Positions 1 to 7,912 of a stretch of DNA of 64,000 nt are shown here, one piece after another. The notes below the pieces were generated by a model. The model did not search any database, had not been told where the DNA came from, and saw only the letters and a program-made list of their open reading frames with translations. A program made the translations under genes and the position numbers. Numbering within the stretch: the stretch's first letter is position 1; every line of letters starts with the position of its first letter. The DNA comes from G020348385 sp964538085 (GTDB lineage: Bacteria; Acidobacteriota; Aminicenantia; Aminicenantales; Aminicenantaceae), in NCBI GenBank assembly GCA_964538085.1, contig CAZIDF010000001.1, positions 124,001 through 188,000 of the forward strand. The letters are read 5' to 3'.

Positions 1-427
1 GACAGGCTGCCAGAGCAATAGCAGCGCCATAATTGCCACAAGTCGCAACCGTAATCGTATCATACCCCCGACGGAGAGCATCCATAACCTGTGCGAAGGC
101 AATTCTGTCTTTTTGCGTACCCGTGGCTGTGCTTCCTTCGAACTTGAGATAGATCTGCCGGATTCCAAATTCGCGCTCGATATTTCGGGCCCGTGTTAGG
201 TTGGTATCCCCTATCTCTGAATCTATGATGTCTTCGAACGCTTCCAATCGTTCTTCCCTAGTGTGAGAATGATCGGCAGCGATTTTTCTCTGCATTTCCA
301 GTTCAGGAGCGATCGAGGGATACTGGGCTGTAGCCCCATCCAAAAGAGAGAGTATGCTATCCAGACTATGCTCTTCAGTTTGCTCTGAATTTTTGTCTTT
401 GGTTTGATCTAACTTATCGTTCGACAT
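1..427 (-). CDS. PLP-dependent threonine synthase/cysteine synthase-like enzyme (partial, C-terminus missing)
   Basis: Reading leftward from the ATG at 425-427, an open frame of 142 codons runs off the left edge. After a charged N-terminal extension of about 85 residues it shows GDTNLTRARNIEREFG, YLKFEGSTATGTQKDR and TVATCGNYGAAIALAA. This is the layout of fold-type II PLP enzymes: the Lys of GTQKDR would bind PLP and CGNYGAA would hold the phosphate/substrate carboxylate. Threonine synthase is the closest pattern I recognise, but cysteine synthase or a diaminopropionate-type lyase cannot be excluded without the C-terminal half. No strong ribosome site precedes the start. Confidence 0.8.
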   Translation of the reverse strand, partial: MSNDKLDQTKDKNSEQTEEHSLDSILSLLDGATAQYPSIAPELEMQRKIAADHSHTREERLEAFEDIIDSEIGDTNLTRARNIEREFGIRQIYLKFEGSTATGTQKDRIAFAQVMDALRRGYDTITVATCGNYGAAIALAAC

Positions 428-547
428 CGGTTTTATCTAAGAATACACATATCATATTTTTGCAATTTTTCAATGATTTTTCGCACATCTGACAAAAAAA
501 ATATTTCCAAGGATCCTCTTGGAAATCGCCTCCCGGCCCTTTTCAGC

Positions 548-760
548 TCAAGATTTTGTTTTTCGTTGGGTCACTAAGAAGCCGAGAACAAATCCGACAG
601 CCAAGAGCCCAACCATAAAAATGATCCGCGACATCATGATTTTCCAGAAGAACAATTGAAGGGTAACTATTTCCGAATTCTGGACAACGATCACGACAGC
701 CAACACAACGAGCACTAAAATAAGAACTGTTTTGGATTTTACAGTCATTTTCTCTTTCAT
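548..760 (-). CDS. LapA-domain (DUF1049) small membrane protein
   Basis: This is a protein of about 70 residues with two membrane segments (roughly residues 11-28 and 43-63) separated by the short stretch QNSEIVTLQLFFWKIM, which is typical of the LapA/DUF1049 family. Members are inner-membrane proteins linked in some bacteria to lipopolysaccharide assembly. The ATG at 758-760 overlaps the corA stop codon (ATGA), with AGGAG about nine bases upstream, so translation is probably coupled to corA. A GTG two codons earlier is too close to the AGGAG. The role in this organism is unknown. Confidence 0.75.
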   Translation of the reverse strand: MKEKMTVKSKTVLILVLVVLAVVIVVQNSEIVTLQLFFWKIMMSRIIFMVGLLAVGFVLGFLVTQRKTKS

Positions 761-1830
761 AACCACTTTCTCCTTTTAAAAAACATCAGCATGACAAGTG
801 CGACGACAAGGATCACGCCCCAAACGCCAAAATAGGCCCAGTGCCATTTGAGTTCGGGCATGAACTCGAAATTCATCCCATATATTCCAGCGATAAATGT
901 CAACGGGATGAATATCGTCGCGATGATGGTCAGGACCTTCATCACCTCATTCATCCGGTTGCTGATGCTCGAGAGATAGGTGTCATGCATACCGGAGAGC
1001 ATATCTCGGTAAGTTTCCAGGGTATCGATAACCTGAATCGTATGATCGTAAATATCTCTGAGGTAGATCCGAGTAGATTTTTGAATGAGCCGGGATTCGC
1101 TCCTTTCCAACAAATTCACAAGCTCCCTTAGAGGCCATACCGACCGCCTCAAAAAAATCATCTCCCTTTTGAGTTTGTGAATTTCCTGCAAGGTCTCCGG
1201 TTTGGGATCTGTGACCACCTTATCTTCCAATTCCTCGATCTTTTCCCCGTCTTTTTCCAGGATAGAAAAGTAGTTGTCAACCACAGCATCGATCAACGAA
1301 TAAGCGAGGTAATCGGTGCCCATTTTCCGGATCCGGCCTTTGCCATTTCGGATTCTCGTCCTTATGGGCTCAAAAATATCTCCTTGTTTTTCCTGGAATG
1401 AAACAACATAATTTTCCCCAAAAATAAGGCTCACCTGTTCGATTTGCGTTTCTTTGGACTCTTCATCAATATAGAGCATTTTCAATACCACATATATATA
1501 ATTTTCAAATTCCTCCATCTTGGGACGCTGCTGGGTATGGACAATGTCTTCTAAAACTAAAGGGTGAAGGCCGAAATTTTCTCCTAATTTTTGGATGATG
1601 TCAACATCATGGACACCATCGATATTTATCCATGTGACAGTCGACGTCTCTTTGAAAGGGAAACATTCTTCGATCTCTTTGACCTCTCTTTCTTGAAACT
1701 GGGATTCATCATAGTCGAGGAGAGTAATTTTTGTTTCTTCGGTTTTTTTGTCTCCGACAAAAACCGGAGTCCCGGGGGGAAGGCCCCTCTTTTTATCTCT
1801 TTTCCGGCTGAATTTATTCAATGAAATCAT
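757..1830 (-). CDS. corA: CorA family divalent cation (Mg2+/Co2+) transporter
   Basis: This inner-membrane channel protein is predicted at 357 residues. It has a long soluble N-terminal domain with a coiled-coil helix (ELEDKVV...LQEIHKLKREM) and two C-terminal membrane segments. The hallmark GMN tripeptide lies at about residues 318-320 (YGMNFEFMPEL), and the basic tail KRRKW follows the last segment, as in the family. The start at 1828-1830 is chosen because AGGAGG stands six bases upstream; an in-frame start 23 codons earlier lacks such a site. It is the third frame of a leftward operon after a TrkA-C protein and a decayed DUF389 frame, and is coupled to the LapA-domain gene. Confidence 0.93.
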   Translation of the reverse strand: MISLNKFSRKRDKKRGLPPGTPVFVGDKKTEETKITLLDYDESQFQEREVKEIEECFPFKETSTVTWINIDGVHDVDIIQKLGENFGLHPLVLEDIVHTQQRPKMEEFENYIYVVLKMLYIDEESKETQIEQVSLIFGENYVVSFQEKQGDIFEPIRTRIRNGKGRIRKMGTDYLAYSLIDAVVDNYFSILEKDGEKIEELEDKVVTDPKPETLQEIHKLKREMIFLRRSVWPLRELVNLLERSESRLIQKSTRIYLRDIYDHTIQVIDTLETYRDMLSGMHDTYLSSISNRMNEVMKVLTIIATIFIPLTFIAGIYGMNFEFMPELKWHWAYFGVWGVILVVALVMLMFFKRRKWL

Positions 1831-1966
1831 ATTTACCTCCTCGAAGCGGTGCAATGACCATCGCAAAAAAAAACCATGAAATTCTCTCTGTTTTTTCAAT
1901 GAAGGCTACCTTCACAACATTCCTGTACCCTTCGGGAAGGAACATCTCTATCAATCTGAGTGACAT
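1814..1966 (-). pseudogene. Probable internally deleted remnant of a DUF389 (TIGR00341-type) membrane protein gene
   Basis: Between the TrkA-C gene and corA lies a 50-codon frame with a good ribosome site (AGGGAGG four bases before the ATG at 1966). It begins MSLRLIEMFLPEGYR, resembling the N-terminus of DUF389 proteins, and then jumps to FFFAMVIAPLRGG, resembling the GAMVIAPLLGP motif normally found well over 100 residues further on. The frame ends just inside the corA start. I infer a large in-frame internal deletion. It might instead be a genuine small membrane peptide, since frame, start and ribosome site are intact. Confidence 0.45.
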
Positions 1967-1975
1967 TTGTCCTCC

Positions 1976-2662
1976 CTAATGCCCTTCTTCTTTGAACAAA
2001 TCTCTCAGGATCTTCAGAGCGCCATACAGGATGATTTGATCCCCGGCTTGAATGATCTCGCTCGCTTTGGGAATCGGAACCCAATTCTTCCCCCTTTCGA
2101 TCCCCAAAACCATGACTCCCCTTTCTCTAAGATGTCCGTCTTTGAGAGAGGTCCCTATCAACGGAGATCTCTCGCCGATGATCTTTTTGATCAGACCGTA
2201 TCCTTCTAAAAAATGCAACAAGTCTTCGGTTGCCGCCTCTTCGAATGCCGGAGATTTTATCAGTCTTTTCTCGATAAAACTCTCCCATCGTCTGGCGAAT
2301 TTTTTGTGGGTTGCGATTTTATAAATCAAAAACACCCCGACGATCAGGATCAAAACATTTATCGGCAATTGGTATCCTCGGCTGGTGGACAGAGAAGAGG
2401 TTGCGGAGACGATAACGGTTACGATTCCCGCATTTCCCGAGATCATCAGATACCGGATGATCTGACGTCTACGCGGGTGATTGACGATAGCTTCGGATTC
2501 TTTCGTAGTAAAACCTGTCCCCGAAAAGGCAGATAACGCCTGGAATCTCGCCTTTTTTTTCTCCAGTCCTGTCATCATCAAGGCGATGGATGCAGCTCTT
2601 ACGACAAGGAAAGAAACCAATATGGCCAACAGAGCGGGGACCAAAAAAGCAAGGCTACTCAT
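1976..2662 (-). CDS. Membrane protein with C-terminal TrkA-C (RCK_C) domain
   Basis: The protein has about 228 residues. It has an N-terminal membrane helix, a cytoplasmic segment (FQALSAFSGTGFTTKESE), two further hydrophobic segments (around residues 80-100 and 110-130), and a C-terminal domain of about 75 residues (IIGERSPLIGTSL...IILYGALKILRDLF) with the TrkA-C fold, which in other proteins binds nucleotides or ions. The middle resembles a K+ transporter pore fragment, so a regulatory or transport role in cation balance is likely, consistent with corA downstream. The ATG at 2660-2662 is chosen for the AGGAGG five bases before it. It is the first gene of the leftward operon. Confidence 0.75.
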   Translation of the reverse strand: MSSLAFLVPALLAILVSFLVVRAASIALMMTGLEKKKARFQALSAFSGTGFTTKESEAIVNHPRRRQIIRYLMISGNAGIVTVIVSATSSLSTSRGYQLPINVLILIVGVFLIYKIATHKKFARRWESFIEKRLIKSPAFEEAATEDLLHFLEGYGLIKKIIGERSPLIGTSLKDGHLRERGVMVLGIERGKNWVPIPKASEIIQAGDQIILYGALKILRDLFKEEGH

Positions 2663-2743
2663 TCGTGCCTCCTCAGACGACTTATCCAATGAGGATATTT
2701 TATAGAAAATGCCTTAATAAAACTATAAATGAGAAATCTTTTT

Positions 2744-2772
2744 TTGACATTTAGAGAAATTTTGCATAAATT
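2744..2772 (+). promoter_or_regulatory. Candidate sigma-70-type promoter for the MPGP gene
   Basis: TTGACA at 2744-2749 and TAAATT at 2767-2772 are 17 bases apart in an AT-rich stretch, 57 bases before the ATG at 2829. A TATAAT at 2773-2778 is too far from this -35 box. The site is predicted by pattern only. Confidence 0.45.
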
Positions 2773-2828
2773 TATAATCGGTGGGTCAGATCGTTTTTTA
2801 TGAAATTTTGTTTTAACACAGAACCCAA

Positions 2829-3644
2829 ATGAAGGATCAAATTATCGTTTTCACTGACCTTGACGGTACGCTTGTTGATTACCACACTTATTCCTATGAA
2901 CAAGCCCTCCCAGCGCTGGTTGAGTTAAAAAAAAATGACATTCCTCTGATCATCTGCTCGAGCAAAACCCGGGCAGAAATAGAAAAATTTCGTTCAAGGC
3001 TGGACAACGACCATCCGTTTATCTCTGAAAACGGCGGGGCCATTTTTGTTCCTCTGGACTATTATGACTTCGAGATTCCTTATACTCGAAAAGATTTGAA
3101 GTATTGGATAATCGAGTTTGGCACGCCCTACCACAAAATCAGGGGAACATTGCAGAAAATACAATCTGAATTCCCCGATAAGGTAAGGGGATTCGGTGAT
3201 ATATCTGCCCAGGAAGTGGCAAACTTATGCGAGATTCCTTCGGATGAAGGCGTTCTGGCAAAAGAACGAGAATACGATGAACCTTTTCTCCTCAAAGACA
3301 AAACAATACTGGATAAAATTCGAGAGTTAGCCAAAGAAGATCATCTCCAAATCATTCAAGGAGGTCGGTTTTATCATCTCATCGGGGAAAATGACAAGGG
3401 GAAGGCTGTCTCCTATTTGACGGATATTACCAGGAGAGCTTATGACGATATCAAAACCATCGGCCTCGGGGATAGCCAGAACGATTTGCCCATGCTTCAA
3501 GTCGTTGATTTTCCTGTATTGGTCAAAAAACCGGATGGAAGCCATGCCCCTGACATAAACCTGGATAATCTTATCCGTTCGCCAGGCAAAGGTCCTGTGG
3601 GTTGGAATTTTTCTGTAATGGAGCTCCTGGATAAGCTGGTATAG
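2829..3644 (+). CDS. mpgP: Mannosyl-3-phosphoglycerate phosphatase (HAD-IIB family)
   Basis: This 271-residue HAD phosphatase removes phosphate from mannosyl-3-phosphoglycerate (or the glucosyl analogue), the last step of the two-step route to the compatible solute mannosylglycerate. Visible HAD motifs are FTDLDGTLVDY near the N-terminus (nucleophile Asp), SSKTR (motif II), a Lys in GENDKGKAV (motif III) and GLGDSQNDLPM (Mg-binding motif IV). The length suits the MPGP/YedP family. No clear ribosome site precedes the ATG. It is the first gene of a rightward group that continues after a repeat-rich gap to glgC. The matching synthase is not adjacent, but a related glycosyltransferase lies at 14513-15751. 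Confidence 0.82.
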   Translation: MKDQIIVFTDLDGTLVDYHTYSYEQALPALVELKKNDIPLIICSSKTRAEIEKFRSRLDNDHPFISENGGAIFVPLDYYDFEIPYTRKDLKYWIIEFGTPYHKIRGTLQKIQSEFPDKVRGFGDISAQEVANLCEIPSDEGVLAKEREYDEPFLLKDKTILDKIRELAKEDHLQIIQGGRFYHLIGENDKGKAVSYLTDITRRAYDDIKTIGLGDSQNDLPMLQVVDFPVLVKKPDGSHAPDINLDNLIRSPGKGPVGWNFSVMELLDKLV

Positions 3645-3699
3645 TTTCTCACAAGCTCCATAATACAAATATCAGCCCGTATCATTCGACGATCCTGTT

Positions 3700-3749
3700 G
3701 GCTATATCTTCAATGGTCGCTTCAACCATCCCCAAAAATCCCATTTATC
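3700..3749 (-). repeat. 50-bp fragment of the dispersed repeat family seen at 10692-11019
   Basis: The reverse complement of this stretch matches 10712-10761 at 44 of 50 positions, centred on GGGGATGGTTGAAGCGACC. It is followed (leftward along + coordinates it is preceded) by unrelated sequence, so only one end of the longer element seems present. A 200-bp mobile element begins 36 bases away at 3785. In both copies the reading frame MVEATIED can be translated, but it stops soon afterwards, so coding function is doubtful. Confidence 0.6.
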
Positions 3750-3784
3750 ACATACGCGGAAAAGGAGAGACCCAGGCGAGGAAG

Positions 3785-3984
3785 GGAAGCATTTCCAAAT
3801 CCGTGATAATTTTAATATGGTCAGGGAAGCTGAAGAGGAAGTCATCCGGAGGCGAGCGGGCATGGTTCCTCGTAGAGGAGAGCGAGCCGAGGAACTAAGC
3901 GGAATTTCCTCGCTGGGGAAATTCAGCGGGCTGACGTTTCAGCTTGCCTGACTGTTTCTTTATCACGGATTTGGAAATGCTTAC
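3785..3984. mobile_element. 200-bp MITE-like element, copy 1
   Basis: The element is identical over all 200 bases to 43525-43724. Its ends are inverted repeats of about 25 bp with one mismatch, starting GGAAGCATTTCC and carrying TCCGTGATAA. The perfect 9-bp direct repeat GCGAGGAAG flanks it (3776-3784 and 3985-3993). Inside are further inverted arms (GTCAGGGAAGCTGAA against TTCAGCTTGCCTGAC, and GTTCCTCG against CGAGGAAC), so the whole element could fold back. It encodes no transposase. I infer a non-autonomous element moved by a transposase elsewhere. It sits in the 414-bp gap between mpgP and glgC. Confidence 0.88.
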
Positions 3985-4058
3985 GCGAGGAAGAAAATAG
4001 CTGATTTTTATTCGCGATTAATATATAATCCAGGGTTTAAGTATGCTGTAATTATGCC

Positions 4059-5336
4059 ATGACAAAAATAGTCACCATCATTCTGGCGGGTGGTCAAGGG
4101 AAGCGGCTCTTTCCTCTAACGAAAATGCGCAGCAAACCAGCCGTCCCGATTGCCGGCCGATTTCGGCTGATCGACATTCCGATCAGCAACTGTATCCATT
4201 CAGGGCTGAGAAAAATCTTCATTCTCACTCAATACAGCAGCGAATCTCTCCATCGTCATATCTTCATCACTTATCGCTTCGACAGTTTCACAAAAGACTT
4301 CGTCACCATTCTCTCCGCCCAACAAACCCTCGAGAGCCCTGATTGGTACCAAGGAACAGCCGATGCAGTCCGTCAAAACCTGCGTTTTTTCCGTACTGAG
4401 GGAGACCTGGTGCTGGTTCTTTCAGGGGATCACCTGTACCGGATGGATTATCAAAAATTCATAAAATTTCACCTGGATAAAAAAGCCGATGTTAGCATAG
4501 CTGTTTATCCTGTCTTTTCCAGTCAAGCTCCGGAATTCGGCGTGATGAAAGTGAACAACCAAAGCCGGATCGTAGCCTTCCTCGAAAAGCCTAAAGATCC
4601 CTCTCAAATAGAGAGCATGAAAGTCCCGGAAGAGGTCTTTCACCAATTCCAGATAGATGCTGCCGGACGGACACACCTCGCCTCGATGGGAGTGTATATT
4701 TTCAAATGGGAAGTCCTCAAGAATCTGCTGGAAAAGTCTATCCACGAAGATTTCGGCAGGGAGGTTATCCCCTCTTCCATAGAACAATACAACGTGCGCG
4801 GCTACTTTTTTAACGATTACTGGGAGGATATCGGAACGATTCGCAATTTTTACGATGTTCACATGGACCTGACCCAGCCCTTGCCTCGGTTTAATTTTTA
4901 TGATGAACAAAAACCGATCTTCAGCCATGCCCGCTTTCTCCCGGGATCGAAAATCTTATCCTCCCTTGTCCAAAACTCCATATTGTGCGAGGGCAGCATT
5001 ATCAACAACTCGAAAATAAGCCATGCCATCATCGGAATCCGCTCTCGCATCGGAAACGACTCCCTGATCGAGCGTTCTGTCCTTATGGGAGCCGACTTTT
5101 TTGAATCGAAAGAAGAACTCGATAGGAATCTTAAAAAAAATATTCCCCGAATGGGAATCGGAGACAACTGTGATATCCAAAACGCGATCGTCGATAAAAA
5201 CGCACGCATCGGAAATGGAGTCAAACTCGTCAATGCGAGGAGAATAAATGAGGAGACTCAAGAAATGTATGTGATAAGAGACGGAATCATCGTTATCCCG
5301 AAAAACGCCATCATTCCAGATGGGACTGTCATTTGA
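4059..5336 (+). CDS. glgC: Glucose-1-phosphate adenylyltransferase (ADP-glucose pyrophosphorylase)
   Basis: The enzyme makes ADP-glucose from ATP and glucose-1-phosphate, the committed step of bacterial glycogen synthesis in the cytoplasm. At 425 residues it is full length. The nucleotidyltransferase signature ILAGGQGKRLFPLT is at the N-terminus, followed by SKPAVPIAGRFRLIDIPISN, YQGTADAVRQN, SGDHLYRMDY and FLEKPKDPSQ. The C-terminal third carries hexapeptide-type repeats (SIINNSKISHAIIGIRSRIG) of the left-handed beta-helix that binds allosteric effectors. It is followed 17 bases later by galT. No convincing ribosome site is seen before the ATG. Confidence 0.96.
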   Translation: MTKIVTIILAGGQGKRLFPLTKMRSKPAVPIAGRFRLIDIPISNCIHSGLRKIFILTQYSSESLHRHIFITYRFDSFTKDFVTILSAQQTLESPDWYQGTADAVRQNLRFFRTEGDLVLVLSGDHLYRMDYQKFIKFHLDKKADVSIAVYPVFSSQAPEFGVMKVNNQSRIVAFLEKPKDPSQIESMKVPEEVFHQFQIDAAGRTHLASMGVYIFKWEVLKNLLEKSIHEDFGREVIPSSIEQYNVRGYFFNDYWEDIGTIRNFYDVHMDLTQPLPRFNFYDEQKPIFSHARFLPGSKILSSLVQNSILCEGSIINNSKISHAIIGIRSRIGNDSLIERSVLMGADFFESKEELDRNLKKNIPRMGIGDNCDIQNAIVDKNARIGNGVKLVNARRINEETQEMYVIRDGIIVIPKNAIIPDGTVI

Positions 5337-5353
5337 TTTTATAGGAGACACTC

Positions 5354-6379
5354 ATGCCTGAACTTCGTTATGATCCGCTAGAACATCGATGGGTGATCAT
5401 CGCCACCGAAAGAGCAGCCAGGCCTTCCGATCTGGCTGATAAGACAAAATACAACCACGTCAAAGTCTGTCCCTTCTGTGAAGGTCACGAAACATCCACC
5501 CCCCCAGAGATATGGGCCTTCAGAGATCCGAAAACAGCTCCCAACACACCGGGGTGGCAGGTCCGGGTCGTATCCAATAAATTTCCCGCTTTGAAAATCG
5601 AATCCGAAGGCAAAAGGATAGGAGTGGGTTATTACGACATGATCGAGGGAGCGGGTGCCCATGAAGTGATCATCGAAACCCCTCAGCATGACATTAGCCT
5701 GGCAGACCTCCCTCCTAGCCACATCAAGTGGGTCCTCCTCGCCTACCGGGAAAGGATAAAGGACCTGTATAAAGACCCGCGGTTCAGGTATGCGCTTGTT
5801 TTCAAAAATCACGGGCAAAGGGCTGGAGCCTCTCTTGCTCACCCCCATTCCCAATTGATCACAACACCGATCGTTCCGCGCAATGTATTCATGAAGCTAG
5901 ATGTCGCAAAGAAACATTATGCGACCAAGGAGAGATGTCTGATCTGTGATCTGATTCAACAGGAAATCAGCACAGGATCAAGAATAATCAGCCAGGATAA
6001 CGGCTTCGTCGCTTTTGCTCCTTACGCTTCCCGTTTCCCGTTCGAAGTGTTCATTGCACCGATAGAGCACAATCACAACTACGAAGACATTACCGATGAC
6101 GACCTAGAGAGATTTTCCCATCTGCTCAAAGACATTCTTTCAAAGCTTAAAAGTGTGCTGAACGACCCGCCTTATAATTTTGTTCTCAACACATCCCCCA
6201 ACACCAATGCCAAACCCAAGCTTCCGGATCAATGGGCAACCCTTAAGTACGATTATCACTGGCATATCGATATCATCCCCAGGCTCGTCCGCATCGCCGG
6301 ATTCGAATGGGGAAGCGGATTCTACATCAATCCCAGTGTCCCGGAGGAAGCCGCCAAATATTTGCGAGAGGAAGGCTGA
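5354..6379 (+). CDS. galT: Galactose-1-phosphate uridylyltransferase
   Basis: This HIT-superfamily enzyme of 341 residues swaps UMP between UDP-glucose and galactose-1-phosphate in the Leloir pathway. It shows the N-terminal Zn-site CPFCEGHE, the catalytic stretch SLAHPHSQLI (His-Pro-His), a second CLICD pair and the C-terminal DYHWHIDIIPR. AGGAG lies six bases before the ATG, and the gap to glgC is 17 bases, so the two are probably cotranscribed. The archaeal/Thermotoga-like version of this family sometimes acts on other sugar phosphates or on ADP-activated sugars, so placement with glgC may mean a role in glucose-1-phosphate supply. It ends four bases from the convergent malQ. Confidence 0.93.
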   Translation: MPELRYDPLEHRWVIIATERAARPSDLADKTKYNHVKVCPFCEGHETSTPPEIWAFRDPKTAPNTPGWQVRVVSNKFPALKIESEGKRIGVGYYDMIEGAGAHEVIIETPQHDISLADLPPSHIKWVLLAYRERIKDLYKDPRFRYALVFKNHGQRAGASLAHPHSQLITTPIVPRNVFMKLDVAKKHYATKERCLICDLIQQEISTGSRIISQDNGFVAFAPYASRFPFEVFIAPIEHNHNYEDITDDDLERFSHLLKDILSKLKSVLNDPPYNFVLNTSPNTNAKPKLPDQWATLKYDYHWHIDIIPRLVRIAGFEWGSGFYINPSVPEEAAKYLREEG

Positions 6380-6383
6380 AAGC

Positions 6384-7883
6384 TCATTCAACACGGTCAG
6401 ATAATTCTGTGAGTTCGGCAAATTTCCCGGCTTCATGGGAAAACAATTGATCTGGCAAAAGCCGCCACCGCCAGTTTCCTATTTTCGTCCCGGGCAGGTT
6501 CATCCTCGCTTCCTCCCCCAACCCCAAAAGATCCTGCATGGGAACGATAAAGGTATCGGCAGCGGACTTCATGCCCATTTCGATGAACTCCCGATGGACG
6601 TCTTGTTCCGTGATTCGATGCCCTAAATATCGAAACAACCTAGTCTTATCCTGCGTCTTGGCCTCCGTTGTGAACCACCCCTTTACGGTGTTGTTATCAT
6701 GAGTCCCGGTATAAACCACACAATTTTTTTTAAAAGTATGGGGCAAATAAGGATGGTCTGGATTGTCATCGCCGAAAGCGAAAAGAAGAACCTTCATTCC
6801 GGGAAAGCCAAACCGTTCTCTGACTTCTTCCACATCCGGAGTGATCGTCCCGAGGTCTTCCGCCACGATGGGCAGAGTGGAAAATCTCTGGTTGAGTCGA
6901 CCGAAGAAATCCATCGCCTCTGCTTTTACCCATGTTCCATTTACAGCCGTTGTCTCCCCGGAAGGGACTTCCCAATAGCCGACAAAACCCCTGAAGTGGT
7001 CTATCCTGACCACATCGAACAATTTTAAATTGCGTTCCAGTCTTTGTATCCACCAGCCGTAACCGGTTCGCTTCAATTCATCCCATCGGTAAAGAGGATT
7101 GCCCCAGAGTTGTCCGGTTTTGCTGAAATAATCAGGAGGGACACCAGCGACGACGAAGGGTTCCCTGTTTGGGCCGAGTTTGAACAACTCGGGATGGGCC
7201 CAAACGTCCACGCTATCATGAACGACATAGATGGGGATATCTCCGAGGATCAAGACTCCCTTCCGGTTGCAGTAGTCTCTCAGTCTATTCCATTGCCTAT
7301 AAAACACATGTTGAAGAAATTTCGCCTTTGCTATCTCCTCATGCAGTTCTGATCTCAAAATTCTCAAAGCACCTGATTCCCTGTCCCTAATACCGGAGGG
7401 CCACTCGCTCCAAACCTTATTTCGAAATCGGGATTTCAGGGCCGCAAACAGGGCGTGCTCTTCAAGCCAGAATGCATTTTCGGCACAAAATTTCTCGAAA
7501 TCCTCCATTTCCCCGGTTTTTTTAAAGCGTTCATAAGCCACATCAAAATTCTTTTTTCTTGAGAGGATAATACCATCGAAATCGACCCGTTCTTCGGGAA
7601 AATCAGGAAGGGACTCTAAATCCTTGGGCATAAGCAACCCTTCTTGAATCAACAACTCCAGGCTTATGAGAAGCGGATTCGCAGCGAAGGCCGAATAACT
7701 GTGATAAGGGGAATTATCGAATACAGAGTCTGTGGGATTGACAGGAAGAATCTGCCAGTATTTCTGCTTCGCTGCAGCGAGAAAATCGGCAAAGGCATAG
7801 GAGGCAGGACCCAAATCCCCGATACCATAAGGGGAGGCCAAAGATGTGATGTGAAGAAGAACACCGCTTCCTCTCTCTCTCAT
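6384..7883 (-). CDS. malQ: 4-alpha-glucanotransferase (amylomaltase, GH77)
   Basis: This cytoplasmic enzyme transfers maltodextrin segments between glucans. At 499 residues it has the normal length for short bacterial forms. The N-terminus RGSGVLLHITSLASPYGIGD, the substrate-loop region SPYHSYSAFAANP, the nucleophile region VVRIDHFRGF, the acid/base region IVAEDLGTITPDV and YTGTHDNNTVKGW are all typical of GH77. The start has GAGGAT seven bases upstream. It lies 29 bases after the GH57 gene and is the last gene of the leftward glycogen run, suggesting a role in glycogen turnover. Confidence 0.95.
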   Translation of the reverse strand: MRERGSGVLLHITSLASPYGIGDLGPASYAFADFLAAAKQKYWQILPVNPTDSVFDNSPYHSYSAFAANPLLISLELLIQEGLLMPKDLESLPDFPEERVDFDGIILSRKKNFDVAYERFKKTGEMEDFEKFCAENAFWLEEHALFAALKSRFRNKVWSEWPSGIRDRESGALRILRSELHEEIAKAKFLQHVFYRQWNRLRDYCNRKGVLILGDIPIYVVHDSVDVWAHPELFKLGPNREPFVVAGVPPDYFSKTGQLWGNPLYRWDELKRTGYGWWIQRLERNLKLFDVVRIDHFRGFVGYWEVPSGETTAVNGTWVKAEAMDFFGRLNQRFSTLPIVAEDLGTITPDVEEVRERFGFPGMKVLLFAFGDDNPDHPYLPHTFKKNCVVYTGTHDNNTVKGWFTTEAKTQDKTRLFRYLGHRITEQDVHREFIEMGMKSAADTFIVPMQDLLGLGEEARMNLPGTKIGNWRWRLLPDQLFSHEAGKFAELTELSDRVE

Positions 7884-7912
7884 CTATTCTATCCTCAGGA
7901 CGGAGCCATTTT

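Noticed and set aside
3690..3764. Short frame with MVEATIED shared by two repeat copies as a possible peptide gene
   Set aside because: The frame stops at different places in the copies and has no steady ribosome site; similarity is explained by the DNA repeat.
3698..3898. Forward frame running from the repeat fragment into the mobile element
   Set aside because: It is created by the junction with the inserted element and shows no protein features.
6380..6383. Terminator between convergent galT and malQ
   Set aside because: Only four bases separate the stops and no hairpin with a T-run is visible.
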